The notes under the pieces were generated by a model. That model ran no database searches and was not told the DNA's origin. It worked only from the letters and a program-made list of their open reading frames with translations. The translations under genes and the position numbers were made by a program. DNA of 16,117 bases, from the NCBI GenBank assembly GCA_017883605.1, contig JADGNH010000031.1, positions 1 to 16,117 on the forward strand, in the 5' to 3' direction. Source of the stretch: Methanobacteriaceae archaeon. Lineage in GTDB: Archaea > Methanobacteriota > Methanobacteria > Methanobacteriales > Methanobacteriaceae. Shown in pieces: positions 8,641-15,870 of the stretch. Position 1 is the first letter of the stretch, and every line of letters begins with the position of its first letter.

Positions 8641-9489
8641 TTATCTCCCCATCATCTTCTTGATGTATCTGTCAAGCAGGGTGTTGGTTACCACCGTTAT
8701 TATCAGTATTAACATTACTAACACCGCTGCAGTTCCATAAGCGTTGTCTAAGGATATGCCTTCTGTGGCCACAATGTAGAGATGTAAAGGCAGGGGGCGG
8801 GCCGGATCTAAAAGGGAAATAGGAATGGTAAGGGCAGCCCCTACGGTGTATAATATTGCGGCTGCTTCAGCTATTGCCCTGGCCATCCCCAAAATTACCC
8901 CAGTGGTTATTCCTGGAAGTGCTGCAGGTACCACCACCCTATACACAGTTTGCCACTTAGTAGCTCCTAGAGCCAGGCTGCCTTCACTGTAAGACTTGTT
9001 AACTGATTCTACAGAAACTTCGGAGGCTGCAAGTATGGTAGGAAGGGCCATAAGAGCCAGTGTAAGGCCCCCGGACAGAACACTCCAGCCCATACCTAAA
9101 AATATCACAAAAAATGCCAGACCAAACAACCCGAATATAATTGAGGGAATTGAAGCTAAGGTTTCTGAACCAAATCTTATGGCCCTTACTATATTATTTT
9201 CACCAGCATACTCCGCCAGATAAATTGCAGCACCCACACCTAAGGGTGTAGCAACCAACAACGCAATAAAGGTTACATATAAACTGGAAACTATCATGGG
9301 AAATATTCCCCCGGCCCGGCCCGAATCAATGGGTTCACCAAATAAAAATTCCAAATCAATCACTGGCAAACCTTTCAGGAGTATATATCCTATTATAACC
9401 AGTAATATAAGGATGGTCAATATTCCCGATGCCCAGAATACTACCTTCATGATTTTCTGGGCATTTTTAGGAGATATAATTCTATTCAA
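8641..9489 (-). CDS. pstA: Phosphate ABC transporter permease PstA (TTG start)
   Basis: A 282-residue permease with about six membrane segments: the first at about 15-38 (VFWASGILTILILLVIIGYILL), then around 62-88, 105-135, 138-155, 195-215 and 255-275. The EAA-type coupling loop that contacts PstB is EGSLALGATKWQTVYRVVVP followed by AALPG near 166-190. The start is TTG at 9489, chosen because GAGGT lies seven bases upstream; the next in-frame ATG (residue 14) would remove the basic N-terminal tail and has no comparable site. A TTG start may lower its translation relative to PstC. It is joined to pstB with a two-base gap. Confidence 0.93.
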   Translation of the reverse strand: MNRIISPKNAQKIMKVVFWASGILTILILLVIIGYILLKGLPVIDLEFLFGEPIDSGRAGGIFPMIVSSLYVTFIALLVATPLGVGAAIYLAEYAGENNIVRAIRFGSETLASIPSIIFGLFGLAFFVIFLGMGWSVLSGGLTLALMALPTILAASEVSVESVNKSYSEGSLALGATKWQTVYRVVVPAALPGITTGVILGMARAIAEAAAILYTVGAALTIPISLLDPARPLPLHLYIVATEGISLDNAYGTAAVLVMLILIITVVTNTLLDRYIKKMMGR

Positions 9490-9519
9490 GTCTAAAACCT
9501 CTTAAAAAACTTTCTACTG

Positions 9520-9612
9520 GATTTGAGAATATTTCATAAGAATTTGGAGAAAATTTCATGAAGGATTTGGGAAAATACTTTATGAAAGATTTGGAGAATA
9601 TCTCATAAAATG
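9520..9612. repeat. Four-copy tandem repeat in the pstC-pstA spacer
   Basis: Four imperfect head-to-tail units of 21-25 bases start at 9520, 9541, 9564 and 9588, with consensus GATTTGGAGAATATTTCATG plus AA(G/A). Each contains a small palindromic core related to TTTCATGAAA. It occupies most of the 147-base gap between the pstC stop and the pstA ribosome site. Confidence 0.85.
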
Positions 9613-9636
9613 TATCGTCCATTTCCATAAAATGCT

Positions 9637-10512
<876 letters not shown>

Positions 10513-10618
10513 AACATAACCTCTAAATCCAAATAAATCTAATCTATAAACCTCTGGATCTCAATTAACTGATTTAAATAATCCTAAGTAAATTTTATTT
10601 TATTTTTACCTCTGAATT

Positions 10619-10703
10619 CCAATTTAAACTTTTACATTACACCAAATTTCAATTAAACTTTTACATTACACCTAAATTTAATTAAACTTTATAATTTACA
10701 ACG
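10619..10703. repeat. Three-copy 29-bp tandem repeat in the pstS1-pstC spacer
   Basis: AAACTTTTACATTACACC occurs exactly at 10626-10643 and 10655-10672, and a decayed third copy AAACTTTATAATTTACAAC begins at 10684, giving a strict 29-base period. It lies just after the pstS1 stop in the 202-base spacer (10513-10714); the remainder toward pstC is AT-rich with no visible gene. Confidence 0.85.
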
Positions 10704-10714
10704 GAAACCCACTA

Positions 10715-11524
10715 TTACATAGAAGCAGGTACCACCTTTTCAGATTCAACCAGGGCCTGTCCTTCCGGGCTTAAACAGAAGTCAATGAAATCTTTTACCA
10801 CTGGTTTGGGCTCCCCTTTAGTCAGGAAAAGGAATGGATTCTGTATGGCGTAAGAACCGTTGGCTATGGTTTGCTCTGAAGGATATACTCCATCCACTTT
10901 CAGGCCTTTTATATCACTTTTAAAGCTGGTTAGGGATATATATCCAATTGCGTTTGGATCTCCTTTAACCGACTGAACTATTGATTCTGTTGAAGTTAGA
11001 ACTATGGCTTCTGCTTTTATCTTGTTCTTACCCATTACTATCTTTTGGAACACGCTTCGGGTACCAGAACCATCTTCTCTGGTTATAACGTTGATCTTTG
11101 CGTCTGGACCACCTACGTCCTTCCAGTTGGTTATGTTGCCATCGTAAATATCCCTGATCTGCCCTTTGCTTAGGCCATCCACTGGATTTTCCACGTTAAC
11201 TGCTATCACTATACCGTCCTTTCCAATTAAATATCGATTTAACTCTTCTTTTTCCGTGGCATTAAGGTCCTTAGAACTGGTACCAATATCAATAATACCC
11301 TGGGTAACACTCCTTATACCCAGCCCAGAGCCTCCGCCCTGCACATTTATTTTAACATTGGGATTTTTTTTCATATAGGCCTGGGCTAATTTATCTGCAA
11401 CCGGTTGAACAGAGGTAGAACCGGCAATTTCTATTCTCTCATATTTATTTTCAGAGGTAATGGTAATGTAAGCACCGATAATGATTATGATCAGTACTAT
11501 TCCCAGTAGATATTTCGAGCTCAT
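10715..11524 (-). CDS. pstS: Phosphate-binding protein PstS, second copy in operon order
   Basis: A 269-residue extracellular phosphate-binding protein with one N-terminal membrane anchor (about 5-23, LLGIVLIIIIIGAYITI) and no lipobox cysteine, so it is probably held by an uncleaved helix. Ligand-loop motifs are IAGSTSVQP near 32-40, QGGGSGLG near 62-69, REDGSGTR near 149-156 and GDPNAIGYIS near 189-198. It is strikingly similar throughout to the neighbouring 11719-12543 copy, so they arose by duplication. It differs after the phosphate loop (TRSVF here, TRDAF there) and at the IGTSSKDL segment. The only ribosome site for the ATG is GTGAT, five bases upstream, which lies within a predicted leader hairpin (11530-11583). 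Confidence 0.94.
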   Translation of the reverse strand: MSSKYLLGIVLIIIIIGAYITITSENKYERIEIAGSTSVQPVADKLAQAYMKKNPNVKINVQGGGSGLGIRSVTQGIIDIGTSSKDLNATEKEELNRYLIGKDGIVIAVNVENPVDGLSKGQIRDIYDGNITNWKDVGGPDAKINVITREDGSGTRSVFQKIVMGKNKIKAEAIVLTSTESIVQSVKGDPNAIGYISLTSFKSDIKGLKVDGVYPSEQTIANGSYAIQNPFLFLTKGEPKPVVKDFIDFCLSPEGQALVESEKVVPASM

Positions 11525-11529
11525 TTTTA

Positions 11530-11583
11530 AATCACTGTTTAAGAATACTTCTACTACCAGTATTTAAATTTAATACAGTGATT
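11530..11583 (-). promoter_or_regulatory. Nested hairpin in the pstS1 leader covering its ribosome site
   Basis: In the mRNA sense, AATCACTGT pairs perfectly with ACAGTGATT (9 bp), and inside it AATACT pairs with AGTATT (6 bp) around a nine-base loop. The 3' outer arm includes GTGAT, the only plausible ribosome site, five bases before the ATG. The fold would hide the site. This is read from sequence; folding energy was not computed. Confidence 0.5.
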
Positions 11584-11687
11584 AAAAATTCATCGCTAGT
11601 TTAAATTTTGATAGTTATCGATCTGAAACTCTTTTATTATTCTAAATATTCAAATGATTTATCTGAATTTTCATACTGTATCCCCCA

Positions 11688-11720
11688 AAAAATTTGAATA
11701 GTGGTTTATTAACCACTATT
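11688..11720 (-). terminator. Stem-loop plus T6 between the two pstS genes
   Basis: A perfect 10-bp inverted repeat, AATAGTGGTT (11697-11706) and AACCACTATT (11711-11720) with a four-base loop, overlaps the pstS2 stop. On the transcribed strand it is followed by CAAATTTTTT. This resembles an intrinsic terminator or 3'-end stabiliser and could make pstS2 mRNA more abundant than the downstream genes. Confidence 0.6.
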
Positions 11721-12543
11721 ATGTGGGGCCTACTGGAACAGCTCCTGCCTGTTTAACTATAGCCTGTCCTTCAGGGCTTAAAACCCAGTTTATGAAATCT
11801 AAGGTTGCACCTTGTGCCGGGCCTTTAGTCAAAAACAGGAATGGTCTTTGTATGGTGTAGGTACCGTCGGTAATGGTCTGTTCTGAAGGAGTTACTCCAC
11901 TGATTTTCACTGCTTTTACATCGCCATTGAGGTCTGCTAAAGATATGTATCCAATTGCATTGGGATCTCCTTTAACTGCCTGTTTAATGGCTTCGGTTGA
12001 ACTCTGCACTACGGCTGTTTTTAAAATAGGAGTTCCATTTTTACCTCCCATTACCAGGCTTACGAATGCATCTCTGGTACCAGAACCATCTTCCCTGGTC
12101 ACGACGTTTATCTTTCCACCAGATCCACCCACTGCACTCCAGTCGGTGATGTTCCCACCGAATATATCCTTTGTTTGATTTATTGTAAGGTCTGTTATGG
12201 TATTTGCGTTGTTTACTACTACCACTATCCCATCTTTTGCAATCTGGTACTGGGTTATTCCGGCTGAATCATTGGCCGCAAGTTTGGAAGAGTAGGTACC
12301 GATTTTTGCTGTACCGTCCTGAACACTCTTTAAACCAACTGCAGAACCTCCACCCTGTACTGTAATCTTGACATTGGGATTTTTCTGCATGTAAGCCTGG
12401 GCTAATTTTTCCGCTACTGGTTGTACCGAAGTTGATCCGGCTATGGTTATTTTTTCCTGTCCACCGCCTCCTGCAAAGGTCAGGTAAGCGCCTATTATAA
12501 CTACTATCACGAGAATTATGCCTATTATATATTTCAGGTCCAT
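11719..12543 (-). CDS. pstS: Phosphate-binding protein PstS, first gene of the pst operon
   Basis: A 274-residue phosphate-binding protein with an N-terminal hydrophobic anchor (about 5-24) followed by a glycine linker (AGGGGQEK) and no lipobox cysteine. Motifs match its paralogue: IAGSTSVQP near 34, QGGGSAVG near 64, REDGSGTRDAF near 149 and GDPNAIGYIS near 192. The segment IGTYSSKLAAND departs from the usual aSR(e/d)L pattern, so ligand contacts may differ slightly. It has the best ribosome site of the operon (GAGGTGAT four bases before the ATG) and the main promoter just upstream, fitting a need for many binding-protein copies per transporter. Two adjacent stops (TAA TAG) end it. Confidence 0.95.
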   Translation of the reverse strand: MDLKYIIGIILVIVVIIGAYLTFAGGGGQEKITIAGSTSVQPVAEKLAQAYMQKNPNVKITVQGGGSAVGLKSVQDGTAKIGTYSSKLAANDSAGITQYQIAKDGIVVVVNNANTITDLTINQTKDIFGGNITDWSAVGGSGGKINVVTREDGSGTRDAFVSLVMGGKNGTPILKTAVVQSSTEAIKQAVKGDPNAIGYISLADLNGDVKAVKISGVTPSEQTITDGTYTIQRPFLFLTKGPAQGATLDFINWVLSPEGQAIVKQAGAVPVGPT

Positions 12544-12576
12544 TGAATCACCTCACATTACCCTACCCACATTTTC

Positions 12577-12586
12577 CTATATAAAG
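12577..12586 (-). promoter_or_regulatory. TATA box of the pst operon
   Basis: CTTTATATAG on the minus strand, about 34-43 bases before the pstS2 ATG, predicts a start site near 12553-12558 and a leader of only 10-15 bases, mostly ribosome site. A second similar element, CCTTATATAGG at 12749-12759, could serve a longer transcript. Confidence 0.65.
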
Positions 12587-12591
12587 GTTAT

Positions 12592-12673
12592 CATTTTGTG
12601 TTTAAATTAACACATTTAGTGTACATATTACTTTTAAGGGACCTTTGTGAAAGACAAAAAACCACATTTTGTG
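12592..12673. promoter_or_regulatory. Candidate pst operator: repeated CATTTTGTG motifs
   Basis: CATTTTGTG occurs at 12592-12600 and 12665-12673, and CATTTAGTG at 12613-12621; a weaker ACCTTTGTG is at 12641-12649. The second and third good copies lie in palindromic settings (ACAC-ATTTA-GTGT at 12610-12622, CACA-TTT-TGTG at 12663-12673), and GTGTT-N6-AACAC overlaps the first (12598-12613). Spacings of 21 and 52 bp between good copies are near whole helical turns. The cluster sits directly upstream of the pst TATA box. The 12544-12911 gap otherwise holds only AT-rich sequence. Confidence 0.5.
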
Positions 12674-12748
12674 ATTAATATTTAACTAAAAGCATTAACT
12701 TAAATATTATATTTAAAAGACAGAACCATCTTTTGGAAAGCTATTAGA

Positions 12749-12759
12749 CCTATATAAGG
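12749..12759 (-). promoter_or_regulatory. Second possible pst promoter element
   Basis: CCTTATATAGG on the minus strand closely matches the proximal TATA box and would give a leader of roughly 185 bases that contains the candidate operator. The element is nearly palindromic, so its direction is uncertain. Confidence 0.25.
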
Positions 12760-12867
12760 TTCATTAGAATATTAAAAGAATTAAATTCTATTAAATCCTG
12801 AAAATCCATTAATTAAAATTTTAAAACAAGATTTAGAACCCTATTTCCATTTAAAAAATCATTTAAC

Positions 12868-12878
12868 TAAAAAAAATT
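12868..12878 (-). terminator. Poly-T run after the wHTH-PhoU gene
   Basis: On the transcribed strand GGAATTTTTTTTAG lies about 35-45 bases after the stop of the regulator gene, with no strong stem before it. It is a plausible archaeal U-tract terminator separating this unit from the pst promoter. Confidence 0.4.
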
Positions 12879-12911
12879 CCTTTTATAAACCCATTTAAAA
12901 AGAAAATCTCC

Positions 12912-13808
12912 CTATTCCCTTCTGAAACGCTCTGGAGTGGTGGTCCTGGGAATATTGCGATAGTATTCACCAGCAGTGTCTATTATCTCAATGGAAATAT
13001 CTCCAATCCTCTCAAAAGCTTTAACCACTCTGGAAAGGGTGATGTAGTAGCTGGATCGATCCTCATCCATCATATCATCCTCCGCCATCTGGGTGGCTAT
13101 TTTGTTCATGGCCTTTCTCTGTAGTTCATGGATCCTCTCCTCGTGGTCCATTACTTTATCCTTGAGTTTGATTTTTTCATTTAAAAAGGCGTCCATGGAT
13201 TGGGAGACCATTTTCCTGGAAGTTTTATACATGGAATTCAGTATTTCCATCATTTCAGCATCAACATCATAAGACTCTTTTAGGGCGAAGTTTGCTATAT
13301 TGCCGGTGTGATCTCCTATCCTCTCCAGGTCGTAGCCGATCTCTCCAAACACCATGGTTTTACTGAATTCAGAGTAGGGATTTATGGATATCACCGTATC
13401 CACCGATGACCTGATTTTCTCCAACATGTTGTTGGTTATGTAGTCCTGTTTAAGAGCTTCATCGGCTATTTCGGGTTTAGAATTTTGCACCGCCTCAAAA
13501 GCTAAATCAAACTGTTTACAAACGTGTTTTGCCATGTCCCTTAACATGTCCTTAATGAGATAGGTCCCAGCATGCTCTTTTGAGGTTATCCCCTCCTGAA
13601 ACATGTCTGAAAACTCATCAAATTTTTTTAAATCAATTATGTAGGCTCTTCTCACCACTCCTCTTTTAACCAGCGGCTGGAGAAGTTTTGTAACGTATCT
13701 CCGGGTTAATCCCAGCTTTTCGGCTATCTCATCTTGAGTGGACGGGTTATCATAGAGTATAACATCTAAAACCGCTTTCAATGTGCTGCTTTGCGTTTTC
13801 TTGGCCAT
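12912..13808 (-). CDS. Winged-helix/PhoU fusion, likely phosphate-responsive transcription regulator
   Basis: A 298-residue protein combining an N-terminal winged helix-turn-helix (about 8-66; helix-turn-helix in STQDEIAEKLGLTRRYVTKLL, then the wing RGVVRRAYII) with a complete PhoU domain (about 80-285). PhoU signatures are GEIGYDLERIGDHTGNIA near 155-172 and VVKAFERIGDISIEIID near 264-280. The fusion is known in archaeal phosphate loci; its function as a DNA-binding phosphate sensor is inferred from domains and from its position upstream of pst. It follows the membrane-protein gene after nine bases and is probably cotranscribed with it. The ATG has only a modest site (GTTGAT) close upstream. 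Likely targets are the operator-like repeats upstream of pstS2 and possibly its own promoter. Confidence 0.9.
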   Translation of the reverse strand: MAKKTQSSTLKAVLDVILYDNPSTQDEIAEKLGLTRRYVTKLLQPLVKRGVVRRAYIIDLKKFDEFSDMFQEGITSKEHAGTYLIKDMLRDMAKHVCKQFDLAFEAVQNSKPEIADEALKQDYITNNMLEKIRSSVDTVISINPYSEFSKTMVFGEIGYDLERIGDHTGNIANFALKESYDVDAEMMEILNSMYKTSRKMVSQSMDAFLNEKIKLKDKVMDHEERIHELQRKAMNKIATQMAEDDMMDEDRSSYYITLSRVVKAFERIGDISIEIIDTAGEYYRNIPRTTTPERFRRE

Positions 13809-13817
13809 GATATCAAC

Positions 13818-14471
13818 TTATCTCTTGATATTTTTTTCCTGTTTGATATTCTCATCTTGGTTGATATTCTCATTAGGGTTGACATTCTCATCTTTACGGT
13901 GTATTATAGTCACTGATTTACGAGCTATCTCAAAAATAACATAGGAGAGTGCTATGATTACCATTATAGCTATCACTTCGTTCAACTGGTAAAATATAGG
14001 CGAATATATATCTACCAAAGAGGAATTAGCATCTGCAAATCCTCCTAAAAGCTTGATAATCCCTACAAAAAGAATAATATATCCATATTCCTTATCTATA
14101 CTATCTGATTGCAATAAGGGATATATTCCCATTATTATTAGGCCGATGCCAATTGTTCTGAAAAGATTCCAGCCAGTGGCATTTTCCAGAATATGGAAAA
14201 TTTGGTCTGGTGTGAAATAAAAGCTGGATAAAAGGTATATAACTTCAATAGCCAGGATTATTACCAGGGGAAATATATAAAAAATTTCCCTCTCTACTTT
14301 CTGGGTCTCCACATTTTCAAGAGGGTCCCGGAAGTAATGGGACATCAATTGAAAGAGCATTGCACCTAAAACCGATCCTATGATGGTTCCTGTTAAACCT
14401 ATCTTAGAGGTGGTATAGGCGACAATTCCCGCTATTACTCCGGCCATTATTATATCTAAAGTTTTTGACAT
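13818..14471 (-). CDS. Six-segment membrane protein of unknown function with a repeat-encoded tail
   Basis: I do not recognise this 217-residue protein. It has about six hydrophobic segments: 7-23 (glycine/alanine-rich, IIMAGVIAGIVAY), 27-47 (GTIIGSVLGAMLFQLM), 63-86, 101-121, 128-145 and 160-180. The segment 47-62 is charged (HYFRDPLENVETQKVERE). The C-terminal 25 residues are hydrophilic, built of six-residue units such as NENINQ and DENIKQ encoded by an 18-bp DNA repeat. With an even number of segments, both ends should lie on the same side, and the basic region after the last helix (RKSVTIIHRK) suggests the cytoplasm. It is nine bases upstream of the wHTH-PhoU gene, so it may be a membrane partner of that regulator. 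GTGG lies just upstream of the ATG. Confidence 0.8.
   Translation of the reverse strand: MSKTLDIIMAGVIAGIVAYTTSKIGLTGTIIGSVLGAMLFQLMSHYFRDPLENVETQKVEREIFYIFPLVIILAIEVIYLLSSFYFTPDQIFHILENATGWNLFRTIGIGLIIMGIYPLLQSDSIDKEYGYIILFVGIIKLLGGFADANSSLVDIYSPIFYQLNEVIAIMVIIALSYVIFEIARKSVTIIHRKDENVNPNENINQDENIKQEKNIKR
13825..13896. repeat. In-frame 18-bp minisatellite
   Basis: Four tandem 18-bp units encode the tail of the membrane protein. The ATTCTC core (GAGAAT in the coding sense) recurs at 13848, 13866 and 13884, with a decayed ATTTTT at 13830. The consensus in the coding sense is GAGAATATCAACCAAGAT, encoding ENINQD. Confidence 0.9.
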
Positions 14472-14540
14472 TCTACCACTTAAAAAAGAAATAAATATTA
14501 TTGTTTTTATTTTATTTTTTTTATACTATTTTTAGGTATT

Positions 14541-14550
14541 TTTTATATAC
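14541..14550 (-). promoter_or_regulatory. TATA box for the membrane protein/regulator unit
   Basis: GTATATAAAA on the minus strand, 70-80 bases before the ATG at 14471, is the best TATA match in the 244-base gap. A nearer AATATTTATT is a weaker alternative. Confidence 0.45.
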
Positions 14551-14578
14551 TATTCTCAGTTATTTTTATTATACAACT

Positions 14579-14611
14579 ATACCTTTTAGGTATTATATTA
14601 CCTTTGAGGTG
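14579..14611. promoter_or_regulatory. Paired ACCT-N3-AGGT palindromes, candidate operator
   Basis: ATACCT-TTT-AGGTAT (14579-14593) is a perfect 6-bp palindrome, and TACCT-TTG-AGGTG (14599-14611) repeats the core ACCT-N3-AGGT. The halves share TTTTAGGTATT with 14530-14540. They lie about 30 bases upstream of the TATA box of the membrane protein/regulator unit, a typical operator position. Confidence 0.4.
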
Positions 14612-14682
14612 AATCTAACCTACTGATGAAAATTTAAACAAAACCGATTTATCCAATTTTATACCTTTCAAAATTCCTTATA

Positions 14683-14698
14683 AAAGTTTATAAACTTT
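14683..14698. repeat. 16-bp perfect palindrome
   Basis: AAAGTTTATAAACTTT is self-complementary and lies 18 bases after the phosphoesterase stop codon. It could form a hairpin in RNA or bind a dimeric protein; there is no T-run directly behind it on the transcribed strand. Confidence 0.6.
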
Positions 14699-14715
14699 AC
14701 TATCACGCAATGTTT

Positions 14716-15522
14716 TCAGGGACTTTGGAGAGATTCGTGTTTATAAGAGCAAATATTGTACTCCTTGCCATCTACTTTAACTGAATAGTTTGCGATTTTC
14801 CTCTTATAACCAGTTTCTGTGTTTATAAGATTCACGTATATCTCTCCATCATCAATAATAAGATGATTATAAGAAGGATAGGTCTCTCCCCTTAATTTTC
14901 GAGTGGTGGCGGTCCCTGAATTTAAGGTAACCATATTCTCAATCATCCAAACATTAGGAACATGTTTATGACCATTTAAAACGAAGTCAACCCCGTAATC
15001 AATGAAAACTCGTAATAAATCTCCTGAATCAAGCAATATATTTCTTTCACGTCCGGTCTGCGGTATGGGGAGTAGGTGGTGGTGGAAGGTAACTATTTTA
15101 CACATATGGTCTGGAGTCTTTTCCAGTTCTGATTTCAACCACAACAGTTGATCTGTACCGATCTGACCGTCGTTTATATCTGGTTCTGACGAATCAAGGC
15201 CTAAAATGGCAAATCCTCCACTTTTATCAATGTGAACAAATTTCCTCTCACCAATAAGCTTTTCAAAGTGGATCAAACCCACATTCCTTGCGTCATGATT
15301 ACCGGGAACAATATGGACTTCGGTTATAGCCCTTAACTCATCTAATAAAGTTGCTGCATCATTATATTCGTGGAGATAACCGTTTGTGGTCAGATCTCCG
15401 GACATAATTATTAGATCCGGGTTTTCATCTTCAATCTGTTTCAAAGCATTATTTTTAAGGTCTTGAGAAAATGTTTTCTCACCAAAATGTATATCCGATA
15501 TCTGAATAATCTTTTTTTCCAC
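14716..15522 (-). CDS. Calcineurin-like metallophosphoesterase (Icc/CpdA-like), GTG start
   Basis: A 268-residue cytoplasmic metallophosphoesterase; no signal peptide is visible. The two-metal site motifs are all present: D-x-H in ISDIHFG near 8-14, GDLTTNG near 42-48, GNHDARN near 74-80, the HHH of VTFHHHLLP near 145-153 and GHKH near 184-187. The spacing resembles the class III cyclic nucleotide phosphodiesterase/Icc group, but the substrate cannot be read from sequence. The GTG start is chosen because GAGGG lies 6-7 bases upstream and the protein begins at the usual point, just before the first metal-binding strand. A TATA-like TTAAATATAAAAT at about 15555-15565 precedes it. It is next to the phosphate regulon in the same orientation, but with 244 bases between. 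Confidence 0.88.
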   Translation of the reverse strand: MEKKIIQISDIHFGEKTFSQDLKNNALKQIEDENPDLIIMSGDLTTNGYLHEYNDAATLLDELRAITEVHIVPGNHDARNVGLIHFEKLIGERKFVHIDKSGGFAILGLDSSEPDINDGQIGTDQLLWLKSELEKTPDHMCKIVTFHHHLLPIPQTGRERNILLDSGDLLRVFIDYGVDFVLNGHKHVPNVWMIENMVTLNSGTATTRKLRGETYPSYNHLIIDDGEIYVNLINTETGYKRKIANYSVKVDGKEYNICSYKHESLQSP

Positions 15523-15567
15523 AGATATCCCTCATAAGCTGTTATATTGAATAATTTTATATTTAAA

Positions 15568-15605
15568 AAAACTTTAATTTATTTTGTTATTGAAAACTTT
15601 AATTT
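15568..15605. repeat. Short tandem duplication, 25-bp period
   Basis: AAAACTTTAATTT occurs at 15568-15580 and 15593-15605, in the AT-rich spacer between the phosphoesterase gene and tRNA-Thr. It is another instance of the duplications seen in other spacers of this window. Confidence 0.6.
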
Positions 15606-15621
15606 TATATTATTAAATCAA

Positions 15622-15694
<73 letters not shown>

Positions 15695-15749
15695 ATAATC
15701 TAAATTACAACATGGTTTGTGATTCTAAAATAATATTAACAGATATTAG

Positions 15750-15833
15750 TGCAGGGGATGGGATTCGAACCCACGTAGGCCTACGCCAGAGGATCTTAAG
15801 TCCACCCCCTTTGGCCAGCTCGGGCACCCCTGC
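15750..15833 (-). tRNA. tRNA-Leu (anticodon TAA)
   Basis: An 84-base class II tRNA: acceptor GCAGGGG/CCCCTGC, anticodon stem GTGGA/TCCTC around the loop CTTAAGA (anticodon TAA), a long variable arm TGGCGTAGGCCTACG, and T-arm TGGG-TTCGAAT-CCCA. Discriminator A, no encoded CCA, no intron. A TATA-like CTTAATATAGG lies about 30 bases upstream (near 15860-15870), the normal place for an archaeal tRNA promoter. Confidence 0.96.
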
Positions 15834-15870
15834 ATACATCGAACTTGGTTTATGTCCTATATTAAGTTAA

